Assembly (NCBI RefSeq): GCF_002087085.1
Contig: NZ_MWQY01000009.1
Coordinates: forward strand, 124,001 to 188,000
Direction of reading: 5' to 3'
DNA from: Marispirochaeta aestuarii
Lineage (GTDB): Bacteria > Spirochaetota > Spirochaetia > JC444 > Marispirochaetaceae
Length of the DNA: 64,000 nt
Within the stretch, counting starts at the first letter, position 1. Each line of letters begins with the position of its first letter. A model generated the notes under the pieces. The model made no database searches. It was not told where the DNA came from and worked only from the letters and a program-made list of their open reading frames with translations. The position numbers were made by a program, and so were the translations under genes. This document shows positions 40,591 to 49,721 of the stretch, one piece after another.

Positions 40591-41499
40591 ATGAATCTAG
40601 ATTATTTAATTCAGCTTACGCTGTCGGGAATGACGCGGGGCAGTATCTACGCGCTGATCGCCCTCGGGTATACCATGGTTTATGGTATCATTCAGCTTAT
40701 CAACTTTGCCCACGGCGAAATATACATGATCGGTGCTTTTACGGCCCTCATTATTGCCACCGTCCTTAACATGACCGGGATGCCCGGGGTAGCGGTTTTT
40801 ATCATTGCCATGATCATTGCCGTTGTTTACTCCTCCGCATACGGAGTAACAATGGAAGCCATGGCATACAAACCGGTACGTCGTGCCCAGAGGCTGTCAG
40901 CCCTGATAAGCGCCATCGGCATGTCCTTCTTCCTGCAGAATTACGTGCTGCTTGCCCAGACTTCGGACTTTCTGTCCTTTCCCAAGCTGATACCCCAGTT
41001 TGCATTTCTTGAAGGGGCCAGAAACTTTTTAACCTCCACCCAGATAATCATCTTCGCCGTCACTGCCGTGGTCATGGTGGCCCTCACCATTCTTATCAAG
41101 TTCACCAAGATAGGAAAAGCCATGCGGGCCACAGCCCAGGACAAGACCATGGCCCTTCTGGTGGGAATAAATATCAACCAGGTTATTGCTGTTACCTTTC
41201 TCATCGGCTCCGCGATGGCGGCCGTAGGGGGAGTCCTGATCAGTTCCCACGTGGGGCAGATCAACTTCTATATCGGTTTTCTGGCGGGCATCAAGGCCTT
41301 CGTGGCCGCCGTTCTCGGCGGAATCGGGTCAATTCCAGGCGCTGTCCTCGGCAGCTTTGTACTTGGTCTGACGGAGAGTTTCGGAGCCGGTTACATATCA
41401 TCGGACTATGAGGATGTGTTCGCCTTTATTATTCTGGTGCTGATTCTGATATTCCGTCCTGCCGGGCTCCTCGGCCGTGCCCAGAGCGACAAGATATAA
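40591..41499 (+). CDS. livH: Branched-chain amino acid-type ABC permease LivH
   Basis: A 302-residue inner-membrane permease with about eight hydrophobic segments. Family stretches: LTLSGMTRGSIYALIALGYTMVYGIIQLINFAHGEIYMIGAF at the start, RRAQRLSALISAIGMSFFLQN, and the EAA-like loop GKAMRATAQDKTMALLVGININQVI. The start ATG 40591 has AGGA upstream; the frame runs back to 40456, but that part covers the hairpin and is not protein-like. It pairs with LivM; 12 nt separate the two genes. Confidence 0.94.
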   Translation: MNLDYLIQLTLSGMTRGSIYALIALGYTMVYGIIQLINFAHGEIYMIGAFTALIIATVLNMTGMPGVAVFIIAMIIAVVYSSAYGVTMEAMAYKPVRRAQRLSALISAIGMSFFLQNYVLLAQTSDFLSFPKLIPQFAFLEGARNFLTSTQIIIFAVTAVVMVALTILIKFTKIGKAMRATAQDKTMALLVGININQVIAVTFLIGSAMAAVGGVLISSHVGQINFYIGFLAGIKAFVAAVLGGIGSIPGAVLGSFVLGLTESFGAGYISSDYEDVFAFIILVLILIFRPAGLLGRAQSDKI

Positions 41500-41511
41500 G
41501 GGATACACACA

Positions 41512-42759
41512 ATGAACAACGCTGTACAGGAACTGAAAAAATCCTTAATCACCTCGCTGTGGTTCATGTTTCTGACCTTCCCCATCATGGTCATCAAGGT
41601 CAACACGGTAGAAAATATTGTAAACTGGCGCTGGTCCAACATGGTCTTTGTGGGCGTTCTCAGTTTCATCATCTCCTACTTCTGGCGGGGCATGCTGCGA
41701 AAAAAGGAACGGGGAGACAAACTGTTTGACCTCTCCAGGTTCATGCCTGCAAAATTGCGGGATCTGGATCTTCGGGAGACCCTTTCTGATAAAAAGATTG
41801 CCCGACCTGTTCTTGCTGTACTTCTGGTGGCGGCGCTTGTATTTCCCTTCGCCGCGGGCATGTATCAGACCAGTATAATGACCACGGCCCTTATGTACAT
41901 CATCCTGGGTCTCGGTTTAAATATCGTTATCGGGCTGGGTGGAATGCTCCATCTCGGCTATGCGGCCTTCTATGCCGTGGGAGCCTACACCTACGCGATT
42001 CTGCACCGGGATTTCGGCATCGGATTCTGGGTCGCCCTGCCTCTGGGCGCAATACTGGCCATGCTGTTCGGAATGCTCCTGGGTTTTCCGGTGCTGCGGC
42101 TCAAGGGCGATTATCTTGCCATCGTTACCCTCGGTTTCGCAGAAATCGTGCGCATCGTGCTGGAGAACTGGAATGACTTCTCCTCCGGTCCTTCCGGGAT
42201 CGCCAATATTCCACGGCCCAGTTTTTTTGGAATGAAGCTTTCACTCCCCAACGCGACTATCTACATTTACATGATAACCCTGGCCCTTGTTCTTTTCACG
42301 ATCTTTGTGGTTCGAAGACTTGAGAACTCACGCCTCGGTCGAGCCTGGGAAGCCATGAGGGAGGACGCCATTGCCTCCGAGTCCATGGGCGTCAATATAA
42401 CAACAACAAAACTGACGGCCTTCGCCCTGGGAGCCTTCTGGGCCGGCATGGTTGGGGTTATCTTCGCCGCGAAAACGACCTTTGTTAATCCCGCCAGCTT
42501 CACCCTGATGGAGTCGGTCCTGGTCCTCTGTATTATAGTACTGGGAGGAATGGGATCCACCACGGGAGTCATTGTGGGTGCCCTTATTATCGTGCTGCTT
42601 CCCGAATACCTGCGGGCCTTCTCCGAATACAGGATGCTCCTGTACGGTGCTGTACTCGTCATGATGATGGTCTTCAGACCCAACGGTATAATCCAGAAGG
42701 TACGGAAACGGCATACCTTTGACATCAAAGAGGCAAGCAGTGGAGGCAGCAATGAGTAA
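41512..42759 (+). CDS. livM: Branched-chain amino acid-type ABC permease LivM
   Basis: A 415-residue permease. The first ~115 residues contain two or three extra hydrophobic segments (LITSLWFMFLTFPIMVIKV, MVFVGVLSFIISYF) and a charged stretch, as in the long LivM type. The core runs from about 115: MTTALMYIILGLGLNIVIGLGGMLHLGYAAFYAVGAYTYAIL, then GFPVLRLKGDYLAIVTLGFAEIVRIVLENW and the ATPase-contacting loop SRLGRAWEAMREDAIASESMGVNITTTKL. It overlaps the livG start by 8 nt. Confidence 0.93.
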   Translation: MNNAVQELKKSLITSLWFMFLTFPIMVIKVNTVENIVNWRWSNMVFVGVLSFIISYFWRGMLRKKERGDKLFDLSRFMPAKLRDLDLRETLSDKKIARPVLAVLLVAALVFPFAAGMYQTSIMTTALMYIILGLGLNIVIGLGGMLHLGYAAFYAVGAYTYAILHRDFGIGFWVALPLGAILAMLFGMLLGFPVLRLKGDYLAIVTLGFAEIVRIVLENWNDFSSGPSGIANIPRPSFFGMKLSLPNATIYIYMITLALVLFTIFVVRRLENSRLGRAWEAMREDAIASESMGVNITTTKLTAFALGAFWAGMVGVIFAAKTTFVNPASFTLMESVLVLCIIVLGGMGSTTGVIVGALIIVLLPEYLRAFSEYRMLLYGAVLVMMMVFRPNGIIQKVRKRHTFDIKEASSGGSNE

Positions 42760-43543
42760 CACCGTACTGAATGTAGAAAACCTTACCATGAACTTCGGGG
42801 GACTTCGGGCCGTGGATGATGTCTCCCTCAGCATAAAGAAGAACGAGATTGTGGCCCTTATCGGACCCAACGGCGCCGGTAAAACCACCTTTTTCAACTG
42901 TGTCACCGGTGTCTACGCCCCGACGGAAGGTAAAATAACCATCACCCCACCGGAAAAGAGCAGCGAAGTTATTAATGGTCTGAAACCCCACAAAATAACG
43001 GAGAAGGGGCTTGCCCGGACCTTCCAGAACATCCGGCTTTTTCAGAACATGACTGTCCTGGAGAATATAATGATCGGCAGGCACTGCCGCCTGAAATCCG
43101 GCATTCTCGGCGCGATCTTTCGCAGCCCGGCCACCCGGGAGGAAGAGGAAAAACTCATCCACGAAAGTTACGCCATTCTAAAAAAGATCGGTATAGAGCG
43201 CTACGTAAACGATCTTGCCAAGAACCTGCCCTACGGCGCACAGCGTCTTCTCGAGATCGCCCGTGCCCTGGCCACCGACCCTTTTCTGCTGCTGCTGGAC
43301 GAACCCGCAGCCGGGATGAACCCCAATGAGACCAGGGATCTTGTCGACCTGATTCTGCGCCTCAGGGAAAACGAGGATGTAACGATATTCCTGATCGAAC
43401 ACGATATGAGCCTTGTAATGACCCTTTCCGAGCGGATCTATGTTGTCGACTACGGACAGTTGATTGCCCAGGGCACCCCCGACGTGATCAAGCAGGATAA
43501 ACGAGTTATCAAAGCCTACCTGGGAGAAGAGGTTCATGCTTAA
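42752..43543 (+). CDS. livG: Branched-chain amino acid-type ABC ATPase LivG
   Basis: A 263-residue ATPase. Walker A GPNGAGKTT, Q-loop ARTFQNIRLFQNMTVLENIMIGRH, signature variant LPYGAQRLLEIARALATDPFLLLLDEPAAGMNP with Walker B, and H-loop IFLIEHDMSLVM. The LivG-typical insert before the Q-loop (TITPPEKSSEVINGLKPHKITEKGLA) is slightly longer than average. ATG 42752 has GGAGG 5 nt upstream and overlaps the livM stop. Its stop overlaps the livF start by 8 nt. Confidence 0.94.
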   Translation: MSNTVLNVENLTMNFGGLRAVDDVSLSIKKNEIVALIGPNGAGKTTFFNCVTGVYAPTEGKITITPPEKSSEVINGLKPHKITEKGLARTFQNIRLFQNMTVLENIMIGRHCRLKSGILGAIFRSPATREEEEKLIHESYAILKKIGIERYVNDLAKNLPYGAQRLLEIARALATDPFLLLLDEPAAGMNPNETRDLVDLILRLRENEDVTIFLIEHDMSLVMTLSERIYVVDYGQLIAQGTPDVIKQDKRVIKAYLGEEVHA

Positions 43544-44246
43544 ACTTGAATCGGTATCTACATATTACGGCAATATACAGGCCCTCAAAGAGGTGAGCCT
43601 CTCCATCAATGAAGGAGAAATCGTTGCCCTTATCGGAGCGAACGGTGCCGGAAAATCCACAACCCTCATGTCTATCTGCGGAGTAACACCTCCACGGAAG
43701 GGGCGTGTCCTTTTTGAAGGTGAGGACATAACCCATCTCTCCAGCGAAAAAATCGTTGCCCTGGGTATAAATCAGGTTCCTGAAGGTCGCAGGATTTTCC
43801 CCTACCTTACCGTCAGGGAAAACCTCGACATGGGTGCTTTTCTGCGAAAGAGCAAAACGGAAGTACAGCGGGACCTGGAATATGTTTTCGAACTTTTTCC
43901 CCGCCTCGCCGAACGTCGCCACCAGCAGGGAGGAACCCTGAGCGGGGGGGAACAGCAGATGCTGGCAATTTCCCGTGCCCTGATGAGCCGTCCCAAGCTG
44001 CTTCTGCTGGATGAACCATCCCTTGGTCTTGCCCCTATCCTGGTCCAGCAGATATTCAAAATAATACGCCAGATAAACAGGGACAACAACACAACCATCT
44101 TCCTGGTTGAACAGAATGCCAACCTGGCACTCAAGACCGCCCACAAGGGCTATGTAATGGAAACCGGAAGAGTCACCCTGTATGACACGGCGGAAAACCT
44201 CCTGAACAACGAAGAGGTTAAAAAGGCATATCTGGGAGGAGCCTGA
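43536..44246 (+). CDS. livF: Branched-chain amino acid-type ABC ATPase LivF
   Basis: A 236-residue ATPase, the normal LivF length. Walker A GANGAGKSTTLM, Q-loop VPEGRRIFPYLTVRENLDMGAFLR, signature LSGGEQQMLAISRALMSRPKLLLLDEPSLGLAPILV, H-loop IFLVEQNANLAL. It is the last gene of the liv operon and forms the ATPase heterodimer with LivG. A stem-loop follows. Confidence 0.94.
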   Translation: MLKLESVSTYYGNIQALKEVSLSINEGEIVALIGANGAGKSTTLMSICGVTPPRKGRVLFEGEDITHLSSEKIVALGINQVPEGRRIFPYLTVRENLDMGAFLRKSKTEVQRDLEYVFELFPRLAERRHQQGGTLSGGEQQMLAISRALMSRPKLLLLDEPSLGLAPILVQQIFKIIRQINRDNNTTIFLVEQNANLALKTAHKGYVMETGRVTLYDTAENLLNNEEVKKAYLGGA

Positions 44247-44270
44247 CGGTATTCCCCGCCTGAACCCTGG

Positions 44271-44297
44271 GAGCCCTTCTGCATGACGGAAGGGCTC
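44271..44297 (+). terminator. Stem-loop after livF
   Basis: GAGCCCTT pairs with AAGGGCTC (44290-44297), followed by TGTTGTTTCTG. The stem is strong and the U-run interrupted, so a moderate terminator of the liv operon. Confidence 0.6.
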
Positions 44298-44394
44298 TGT
44301 TGTTTCTGCTTCCCTTCAACGAGACCCTGGGCACGATATTCCCCCGGGACAACCGAAGGATGAATCAGACAGGCCTGTTACCGGAAAACCAGGA

Positions 44395-46506
44395 TCATCG
44401 GGGAAGCTCATCGAGTTCCCGCCTGAGCTCTTCAACCCGGGATACCGGTTTCCTGCAGATAAAACCGCTGCAGACATACGCTGCAGATCCTGTATCCTCG
44501 TTGGCATGATACTCGCGGGTAAAGGGCGCACATTGGGAGAGCAGCTTTTCATTGGCCGCATCTTTTTTCAGTACAACTGCGCCCGGCATAAATCGGCCGT
44601 TTATTTCGCGCAGCATCTTTTCGCTCTCCTTTCCATCTCCCACAACGACGATCTCCCGTTCACCAGATCCCTCCTGCCCCAACAAGAGATAGTGACCGGC
44701 GGCAACAAAGCTGGTGCTGGCGATCGGTGCCCTGTCTGTTTCATCCGCCCATGCTTTCAACAAGGCCTCTGCCCGGTCCCGGAATCCGCTGTCGGAAGTA
44801 ATTCTGAATAAAAGGAGCAGGTTATCCATCATCACGGAGGTTCCGGAGGGAATTGCGCCATCGTAGAGATGTTTACTCCTGAAAGGGACTTCGCGCTTCT
44901 CCCGCGAGGCGAGAAAATAATCGCCCCTCTCACTGTCGAGAAAATCTTCATCAACTATCCCTGACAGCGATAGAGCCTGCTCGAGAAACTGAGCATCGAA
45001 ACTGCTGTGGTAGAGTTCGAGATATGCGGATATCAGGAAGGCGTAATCGTCGAGGTGGCCACCGACAGAAGCCGTGCCGGCGCGGTAACTGTGGAAAACC
45101 CTACCGTCGTTAGCTCGAAGTCTTGTGCGCAGAAACTCCTCGGTTTCGAGGGCCTTCCGGAGCAGGGAGGAGTCTTCCAGAACACGGGCGGCCCGGGCAA
45201 GAGCCTTCAGCATCAGCGCATTCCAGTCGGCAAGTATCTTGTCGTCCGTGGAGGGTGACCGTCTCTCGTTTCTCCGTGACAAAAGAGCCCGTCTCAGATC
45301 ATCCCAGTCAGAAGAAACCTCACTATCGGATGATCCCGGGCTGCAATGGAGGATGTTGCTTTCCATTGATTTTCCGCTTACCGGATCGCTCCAGTTACCC
45401 TCTTCCCGCAAACCGAAGCGGTCAGCCGTTGCCGAGGCCTCATCCTCTCCGACCATTTCCACGAGAATTTCGATAAACTCCTTTCGGCTCCAGAGATAAT
45501 ATTTTCCCTCCTCACCCTCGCTTTCGGCATCCAGAGCGGAGTAGAAGCCCCCTTCAGGGGATGCGAGTTCTCTACAGCAGAACTCGATTATCTCCCGTGC
45601 CGTCTTTGCATATTCGGTCTTACCGGTCAGACTACGGGCATTGATGAAAAGCAGGATGAGCTGGCCCTGGTCGTAAAGCATTTTCTCGAAATGGGGGATC
45701 CGCCACTGCCGGTCGGTTGAGTAGCGGTGAAAGCCGAAACCTATATGGTCATAGATGCCGCCGGCACGCATCATCTCGAGACTCTTCTCGACCATGGCAA
45801 TATACTGTTCTCCCCCATGGATATCCCGGGCATGCTCGAGCATAAAATTCAGGAGGTGGGCCTGGGGAAACTTGGGAGCACCGCCGAAACCTCCCCACTC
45901 GGGGTCAAATGTTTCGGAAAGCCGTTCAAAAAGCCCTGAAAGCCGGGTACGGGGAAACTCCCCGGAGCGGGAAGAAGACTCGTCGGTATTCCCCTTAAGG
46001 GCTTCAATGACGGATTCGGCGGAGGCCAGGACCCTGGGACGCTCCTCCTTCCACAGCCTTGAAATCTCAGGAAGAAGATCCAGGAGTCCTGCCCTCCCCG
46101 GCCCGCCCTTTCTGGGCAGGTAGGTGGCTGTAAAGAATGGTCTGCCCTCCGGGGTCGCGAATATTGTCAGGGGCCAGCCACCGGAGCCGTGGATTCTCAA
46201 AGCTGCATCCATGTAGAAAGCATCGAGATCAGGTCTCTCCTCGCGATCGATCTTGACAGGCATGAATCCCTTGTTCAGAAGCCGGGCAACATCCTCGTTC
46301 TCGAAGGACTCCCTCGCCATGACATGACACCAGTGGCAGGTCGAATATCCAATCGAGATAAACAGGGGAATATCCCTGCTCTTTGCCTCCCCGAGGGTTT
46401 GTTCGCTCCACATACGCCAGGCTACAGGGTTATTCGCATGCTGGAGAAGATAAGGGCTGTTCGAACGGCTCAGTTCGTTGAGATTATCGCTGTCATTGCT
46501 GCGCAT
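44395..46506 (-). CDS. DUF255/YyaL-family thioredoxin-fold protein
   Basis: A 703-residue two-part protein. The N-terminal ~165 residues are the DUF255 thioredoxin-like domain: SPYLLQHANNPVAWRMW, SIGYSTCHWCHVMARESFEN (C57, C60) and KIDREERPDLDAFY. The rest is an (alpha/alpha)6-barrel like N-acylglucosamine epimerases, with FDPEWGGFGGAPKFPQ, YDHIGFGFHRYSTDRQWRIPHFEKMLYDQGQL and DDKILADWNALMLKAL. Length is standard. Human SSP411/SPATA20 and bacterial YyaL share this plan; the biochemical role is not established. The gene is transcribed alone, divergent from phhB. Confidence 0.93.
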   Translation of the reverse strand: MRSNDSDNLNELSRSNSPYLLQHANNPVAWRMWSEQTLGEAKSRDIPLFISIGYSTCHWCHVMARESFENEDVARLLNKGFMPVKIDREERPDLDAFYMDAALRIHGSGGWPLTIFATPEGRPFFTATYLPRKGGPGRAGLLDLLPEISRLWKEERPRVLASAESVIEALKGNTDESSSRSGEFPRTRLSGLFERLSETFDPEWGGFGGAPKFPQAHLLNFMLEHARDIHGGEQYIAMVEKSLEMMRAGGIYDHIGFGFHRYSTDRQWRIPHFEKMLYDQGQLILLFINARSLTGKTEYAKTAREIIEFCCRELASPEGGFYSALDAESEGEEGKYYLWSRKEFIEILVEMVGEDEASATADRFGLREEGNWSDPVSGKSMESNILHCSPGSSDSEVSSDWDDLRRALLSRRNERRSPSTDDKILADWNALMLKALARAARVLEDSSLLRKALETEEFLRTRLRANDGRVFHSYRAGTASVGGHLDDYAFLISAYLELYHSSFDAQFLEQALSLSGIVDEDFLDSERGDYFLASREKREVPFRSKHLYDGAIPSGTSVMMDNLLLLFRITSDSGFRDRAEALLKAWADETDRAPIASTSFVAAGHYLLLGQEGSGEREIVVVGDGKESEKMLREINGRFMPGAVVLKKDAANEKLLSQCAPFTREYHANEDTGSAAYVCSGFICRKPVSRVEELRRELDELPR

Positions 46507-46648
46507 GGAGAACTCCTCTCCCGACCTGGTTCATATCCTTACTACAATGATAATAAAGGAAAGGACAAAAGGAAATCAGTACCCGCCGCGCCCGACGATA
46601 TGGCTGCCCCTGGGAATTGATGGTCGAAGAGTTCTGCATATTCTCATT

Positions 46649-46676
46649 TTGGAACTCTTAGACTTGCTAGTATATT
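46649..46676 (+). promoter_or_regulatory. Promoter of phhB
   Basis: TTGGAA (46649-46654), 16-nt spacer, TATATT (46671-46676), about 50 nt before the phhB ATG. The rest of the 223-nt gap to the divergent DUF255 gene shows no clear element. Confidence 0.5.
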
Positions 46677-46729
46677 AAAAATGACATGCCCGGTGCAGGT
46701 ACAATTTTCTTTAAACGAGGAGGCAGAAC

Positions 46730-47089
46730 ATGGACAAATTACATATGCAGCAGTGTAAACCGTGCAGGGGAGATGAACCTGCACTGACACAGGACGAAAT
46801 AGAATTATTCCTGGAGCAGGTTCCGGCTTGGAAGCTGTATCAGGCTCAGGAGGGCCCCAGAATTACCCGCGGCTTCTCTTTTGACGATTTTTCCCAGGCG
46901 CTCTCGTTTACCGACAGGGTGGGTCAATTGGCCGAACAGCAGGGCCATCATCCCAGGATCACTACGGAATGGGGAAAAGTGGAGGTAAGCTGGTGGACCC
47001 ATAAGATCAGCGGTCTTCATACAAACGACTTCATCATGGCGTCAAGAACGGACAAGCTGTACGATGAATTTTCAGGAGCAGCTTCGTAA
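46730..47089 (+). CDS. phhB: Pterin-4a-carbinolamine dehydratase
   Basis: A 119-residue PCD/DCoH protein. The signature E-x3-H-H-P is E69...H73-H74-P75, followed by W90-H91 and D100 in EVSWWTHKISGLHTNDF. The N-terminal ~20 residues carry two cysteines (QQCKPCRGDEPAL), longer than the core family. GAGGAGG lies 7 nt before ATG. The enzyme recycles the 4a-hydroxypterin formed by phenylalanine hydroxylase, but no hydroxylase lies here; in many bacteria PCD-like proteins are linked to molybdopterin or other pterin metabolism, which would fit the AOR gene elsewhere in the window. Probably transcribed alone. Confidence 0.9.
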   Translation: MDKLHMQQCKPCRGDEPALTQDEIELFLEQVPAWKLYQAQEGPRITRGFSFDDFSQALSFTDRVGQLAEQQGHHPRITTEWGKVEVSWWTHKISGLHTNDFIMASRTDKLYDEFSGAAS

Positions 47090-47199
47090 GCTGAAAAACC
47101 CACACCCTGTGTGAAGCACATCCTTTCGGCCTTCTGAGAGATATCGCAAGCGGAAGGATGGGGGCCCGGGAGCAGGAACTGGCTGGCCCCCTTCAAACG

Positions 47200-48042
47200 C
47201 TACTGATCCTTATCCATCAGCCTGCTCAGGCCCTTGTACGTGGAGACGAGGGAATGCACAACAACCTGGGAGTCCTTCAGGGAATCGAAGGTGCTCTCCA
47301 GGGTTGAGGTACCATCCATCAGCGCGGAACTCTCCTGCTCCAGGGCCGCGGAGATCTCGCTTATGGCTTCTGCAAGTTTTCCTTCTTCCGCCTGGGTTTC
47401 ACTGAAGCTTTGACGTACCTCGGATATATCGGTACTGAAATTTCCCAGGACCTGGGTAAAGCGTTTGACATAATCGCTCATCTGCCCGATAAAAGTCGAA
47501 AACTCATTCAGGGAATCGGTGATCTCCCTGGTAAAGCGGGCGGTCTGTCCCGCCAGATTTCGGACCTCCCCGGCTATAACCCGGAACCCCTTTCCAAACT
47601 CCCCTGCCCGGGCAGCCTCGATGGAAGCGTTAATGGCGAGGACATTGGTCTTTTCCGAAACATCCTGAATGGAAGTAGTGATAGACTTTATGGCTTCGGT
47701 ACGTTTACGGACGTCGTCAAAGAGATTTTGCATCTCTCCCGAAACAGATCTTACTTCCACAATCTCATCCACCCGGCTCTGAAGTTCTCCGTCCAGTCGG
47801 CGGGTTTCGTGGATGATTTCGCCCATTTTCTGGTCAATACGACTCGTATTCTCTGAGACATGCTGGGAAGTTGAACGGAACTCCTCGAAGGTTGTAACAA
47901 TGGATTCCAGGGAATCCCGGATTGCGTCGATATCTTCGGTAATAATCTTCATGGACCGCTCGGTTATCTCACCAAGCATTACCGACTTGTTATATCCCAG
48001 AACTATCTTTCTGTTCGCTTTGGAGTCAATAAAATCATCCAC
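47200..48042 (-). CDS. Soluble methyl-accepting chemotaxis-type receptor
   Basis: A 280-residue cytosolic signalling protein without membrane segments. It is almost entirely coiled coil with the receptor hairpin tip in the middle: [39 protein letters not shown] (consensus [29 protein letters not shown]), the CheA/CheW contact. The first ~30 residues ([21 protein letters not shown]) may be the docking part for a sensor partner. The upstream gene, 3 nt away, encodes an ODP-like diiron protein. In Treponema such a pair forms an oxygen/iron-sensing chemoreceptor, which is the likely role here. Confidence 0.9.
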   Translation of the reverse strand: MDDFIDSKANRKIVLGYNKSVMLGEITERSMKIITEDIDAIRDSLESIVTTFEEFRSTSQHVSENTSRIDQKMGEIIHETRRLDGELQSRVDEIVEVRSVSGEMQNLFDDVRKRTEAIKSITTSIQDVSEKTNVLAINASIEAARAGEFGKGFRVIAGEVRNLAGQTARFTREITDSLNEFSTFIGQMSDYVKRFTQVLGNFSTDISEVRQSFSETQAEEGKLAEAISEISAALEQESSALMDGTSTLESTFDSLKDSQVVVHSLVSTYKGLSRLMDKDQ

Positions 48043-48045
48043 AGC

Positions 48046-48810
48046 TTACGCTCCTGTCAGGGACTTTAGATGGTCTATTCCACAATTCAGATTACCGAAC
48101 CAGTCGTAAAATTTCCTGACAAGTTCACCCCGCATCATTGCGCCGTGTTGAGGAGCGAGAATAGAAACATCGAGTTTTCGACACATACTGATCCATCGAG
48201 CAGCCGCCTGGTTACTCCCCATGGCCCTTGCATGAAAGGGTTCCATGAGGCGCGTATGGTTTTCAAAATCTTCCACCTCCGGATATTCCCTTCCCTCCGG
48301 GAAAACCGCGGTCCCGATATCACCGGAAAAAAGGATTTTCGACCTGGGATCGTAGAGAGAAAAGTTTCCTGCGGAATGAAGAAAATGGGCGGGTATCAGC
48401 TTAAGAGAAACAGAGCCGAGATTTATGCTTCCTCCCTCGTCCTCAAGGGGAGTGATTCTGCTCTGGTCCACCAGACCGAAGTGGGGTACGAAACGACGCC
48501 AGATATCGTGGATATACACCTGGGCCTTTGTTACACCGAGCCACAGCGCAATCCCCGAGGAGACGTCCGGATCCTGGTGAGAAAAGAAAATCGATTCCAC
48601 ATCATCAAGGCTGATAAAACGGCTGACAACGGATACTACCCGTGAAAAGAGATGAACTCCCCCGGGATCAAGAAGTATCCCTTTACCGGAATTGACAATA
48701 AGATACTGATTGGTCTGAATCGCACCGGAAGATACATCTGCGTCCCATCCAAGCCATATTACTTTATGATCATTCTCCTCGTACAGCACGTAACCGCGGG
48801 TTGTATCCAT
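48046..48810 (-). CDS. ODP-like diiron metallo-beta-lactamase-fold sensor protein
   Basis: A 254-residue protein of the flavodiiron beta-lactamase fold but with no flavodoxin domain. Diiron ligands: H78, D80 and D82 in SHQDPDVSSG, H142 in AHFLHS, D164 in SGDIG and H222 in PQHG. In flavodiiron enzymes the first motif is HxExDH; here its last histidine is V83, a change expected for the ODP sensor group, which binds oxygen without fast reduction. ATG 48810 is chosen because AGGAGG lies 5 nt before it; the earlier ATGs lack this. It overlaps no gene but is 3 nt from the receptor gene it precedes. Together they are likely an O2/Fe(II) chemotaxis sensor. Confidence 0.85.
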   Translation of the reverse strand: MDTTRGYVLYEENDHKVIWLGWDADVSSGAIQTNQYLIVNSGKGILLDPGGVHLFSRVVSVVSRFISLDDVESIFFSHQDPDVSSGIALWLGVTKAQVYIHDIWRRFVPHFGLVDQSRITPLEDEGGSINLGSVSLKLIPAHFLHSAGNFSLYDPRSKILFSGDIGTAVFPEGREYPEVEDFENHTRLMEPFHARAMGSNQAAARWISMCRKLDVSILAPQHGAMMRGELVRKFYDWFGNLNCGIDHLKSLTGA

Positions 48811-48843
48811 CTGCACCTCCTGCATGTGATTTGTCACAAGGCA

Positions 48844-48872
48844 ATTATGATTGAATTTACCGTATTATTCAA
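48844..48872 (-). promoter_or_regulatory. Promoter of the ODP-chemoreceptor pair
   Basis: Minus-strand TTGAAT (48872-48867), 17-nt spacer, CATAAT (48849-48844), ending about 34 nt before the ODP start. The -35 and spacer also form an ATTGAAT/AATTCAAT inverted repeat. Confidence 0.6.
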
Positions 48873-48878
48873 TAAATC

Positions 48879-49721
48879 CTAGGAAGAATGACCAGAATAC
48901 AGTTGGATGAGATTCCCTGCCCGACGTTTCCAGGCTTCCCGTAACTCGGATCTGTGGCGGAGATAATCGTTGTCATCACTTTTTCTTTCCCGCCGAATAA
49001 CATCCATTGCATCCACGAGCAGACCGGAGAAATAGTTGATCTTTTTCACTCCCCTGCGCACGGCTTCGCGTATGGCTTCATCCGGGACACCCGTTGCCCC
49101 ATGAAGTACCAGGGGAACACCGGTTTCCCGGGCGATCCTTGATATAAGTTCCTGCTGAATTTCAGGCTCCGCTGTGTACAAACCGTGGGCAGTTCCCACA
49201 GCGACGGCCAGGGCGTCCACCCCGGTCTCGGCGCAGAATTCCCCTGCCTCCTGCGGATCCGTATAAACGGCTCCCCTGGTGTCCACCAGTCCGGCCACCC
49301 CTTCGTCGCCAGGAAGCGGTCCAAGTTCAGCCTCGACAGAAGCGTTGAACAGACGGGCCCTCTGAACTATCCCTCGTGTAACTTCGACGTTTGCAGCGAA
49401 GGGTTTTCTGGAGGCATCGATCATTACCGAGGAGAACCCTGAATCCAGGGCTTCATCTATAATATCCAGATCCTCCGGACCCGCATGATCCAGGTGGAGG
49501 GCCGCAGGAATATCGGCTTCAACACACAGGGCTCGAATGGAGGGAATAAACAGACGGCCTCCCAGGGCCTTCCAGTGACGTACGGCTATCCCGATAATCA
49601 CCGGCTGCCGGGCTTCTTCTCCCGCTTCAAGACAAGCCCGGGCCATTTCAAAATCGACGCAGTTGAACGAGGCAATCGCTCCACGTGACTGTTCGAGCAT
49701 TTCCTTGCAGTTTATCAGCAT
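48879..49721 (-). CDS. Class II (zinc) ketose-bisphosphate aldolase
   Basis: A 280-residue FbaA/GatY/KbaY-family aldolase. Zinc ligands and active site: ALHLDHA (H76, D78, H79), SVMIDASRKPF, VEAELGPL, AVGTAHGLY and PLVLHGATGVPDEAI. The length fits the GatY/KbaY subgroup, which cleaves tagatose or fructose 1,6-bisphosphate, or related ketose phosphates, into two triose/diose pieces. ATG overlaps the FGGY kinase stop by 7 nt, so it acts on the kinase product or downstream of it. Sugar identity is not determined. It is the last gene of the minus-strand regulon. Confidence 0.9.
   Translation of the reverse strand: MLINCKEMLEQSRGAIASFNCVDFEMARACLEAGEEARQPVIIGIAVRHWKALGGRLFIPSIRALCVEADIPAALHLDHAGPEDLDIIDEALDSGFSSVMIDASRKPFAANVEVTRGIVQRARLFNASVEAELGPLPGDEGVAGLVDTRGAVYTDPQEAGEFCAETGVDALAVAVGTAHGLYTAEPEIQQELISRIARETGVPLVLHGATGVPDEAIREAVRRGVKKINYFSGLLVDAMDVIRRERKSDDNDYLRHRSELREAWKRRAGNLIQLYSGHSS

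Noticed and set aside
47090-47199. Inverted repeats CATCCTT/AAGGATG and GGGGGCC/GGCCCCC between phhB and the chemoreceptor gene
   Set aside because: The stems are separated by long loops and have no U-run; they could be a shared terminator, but the evidence is too weak to list.
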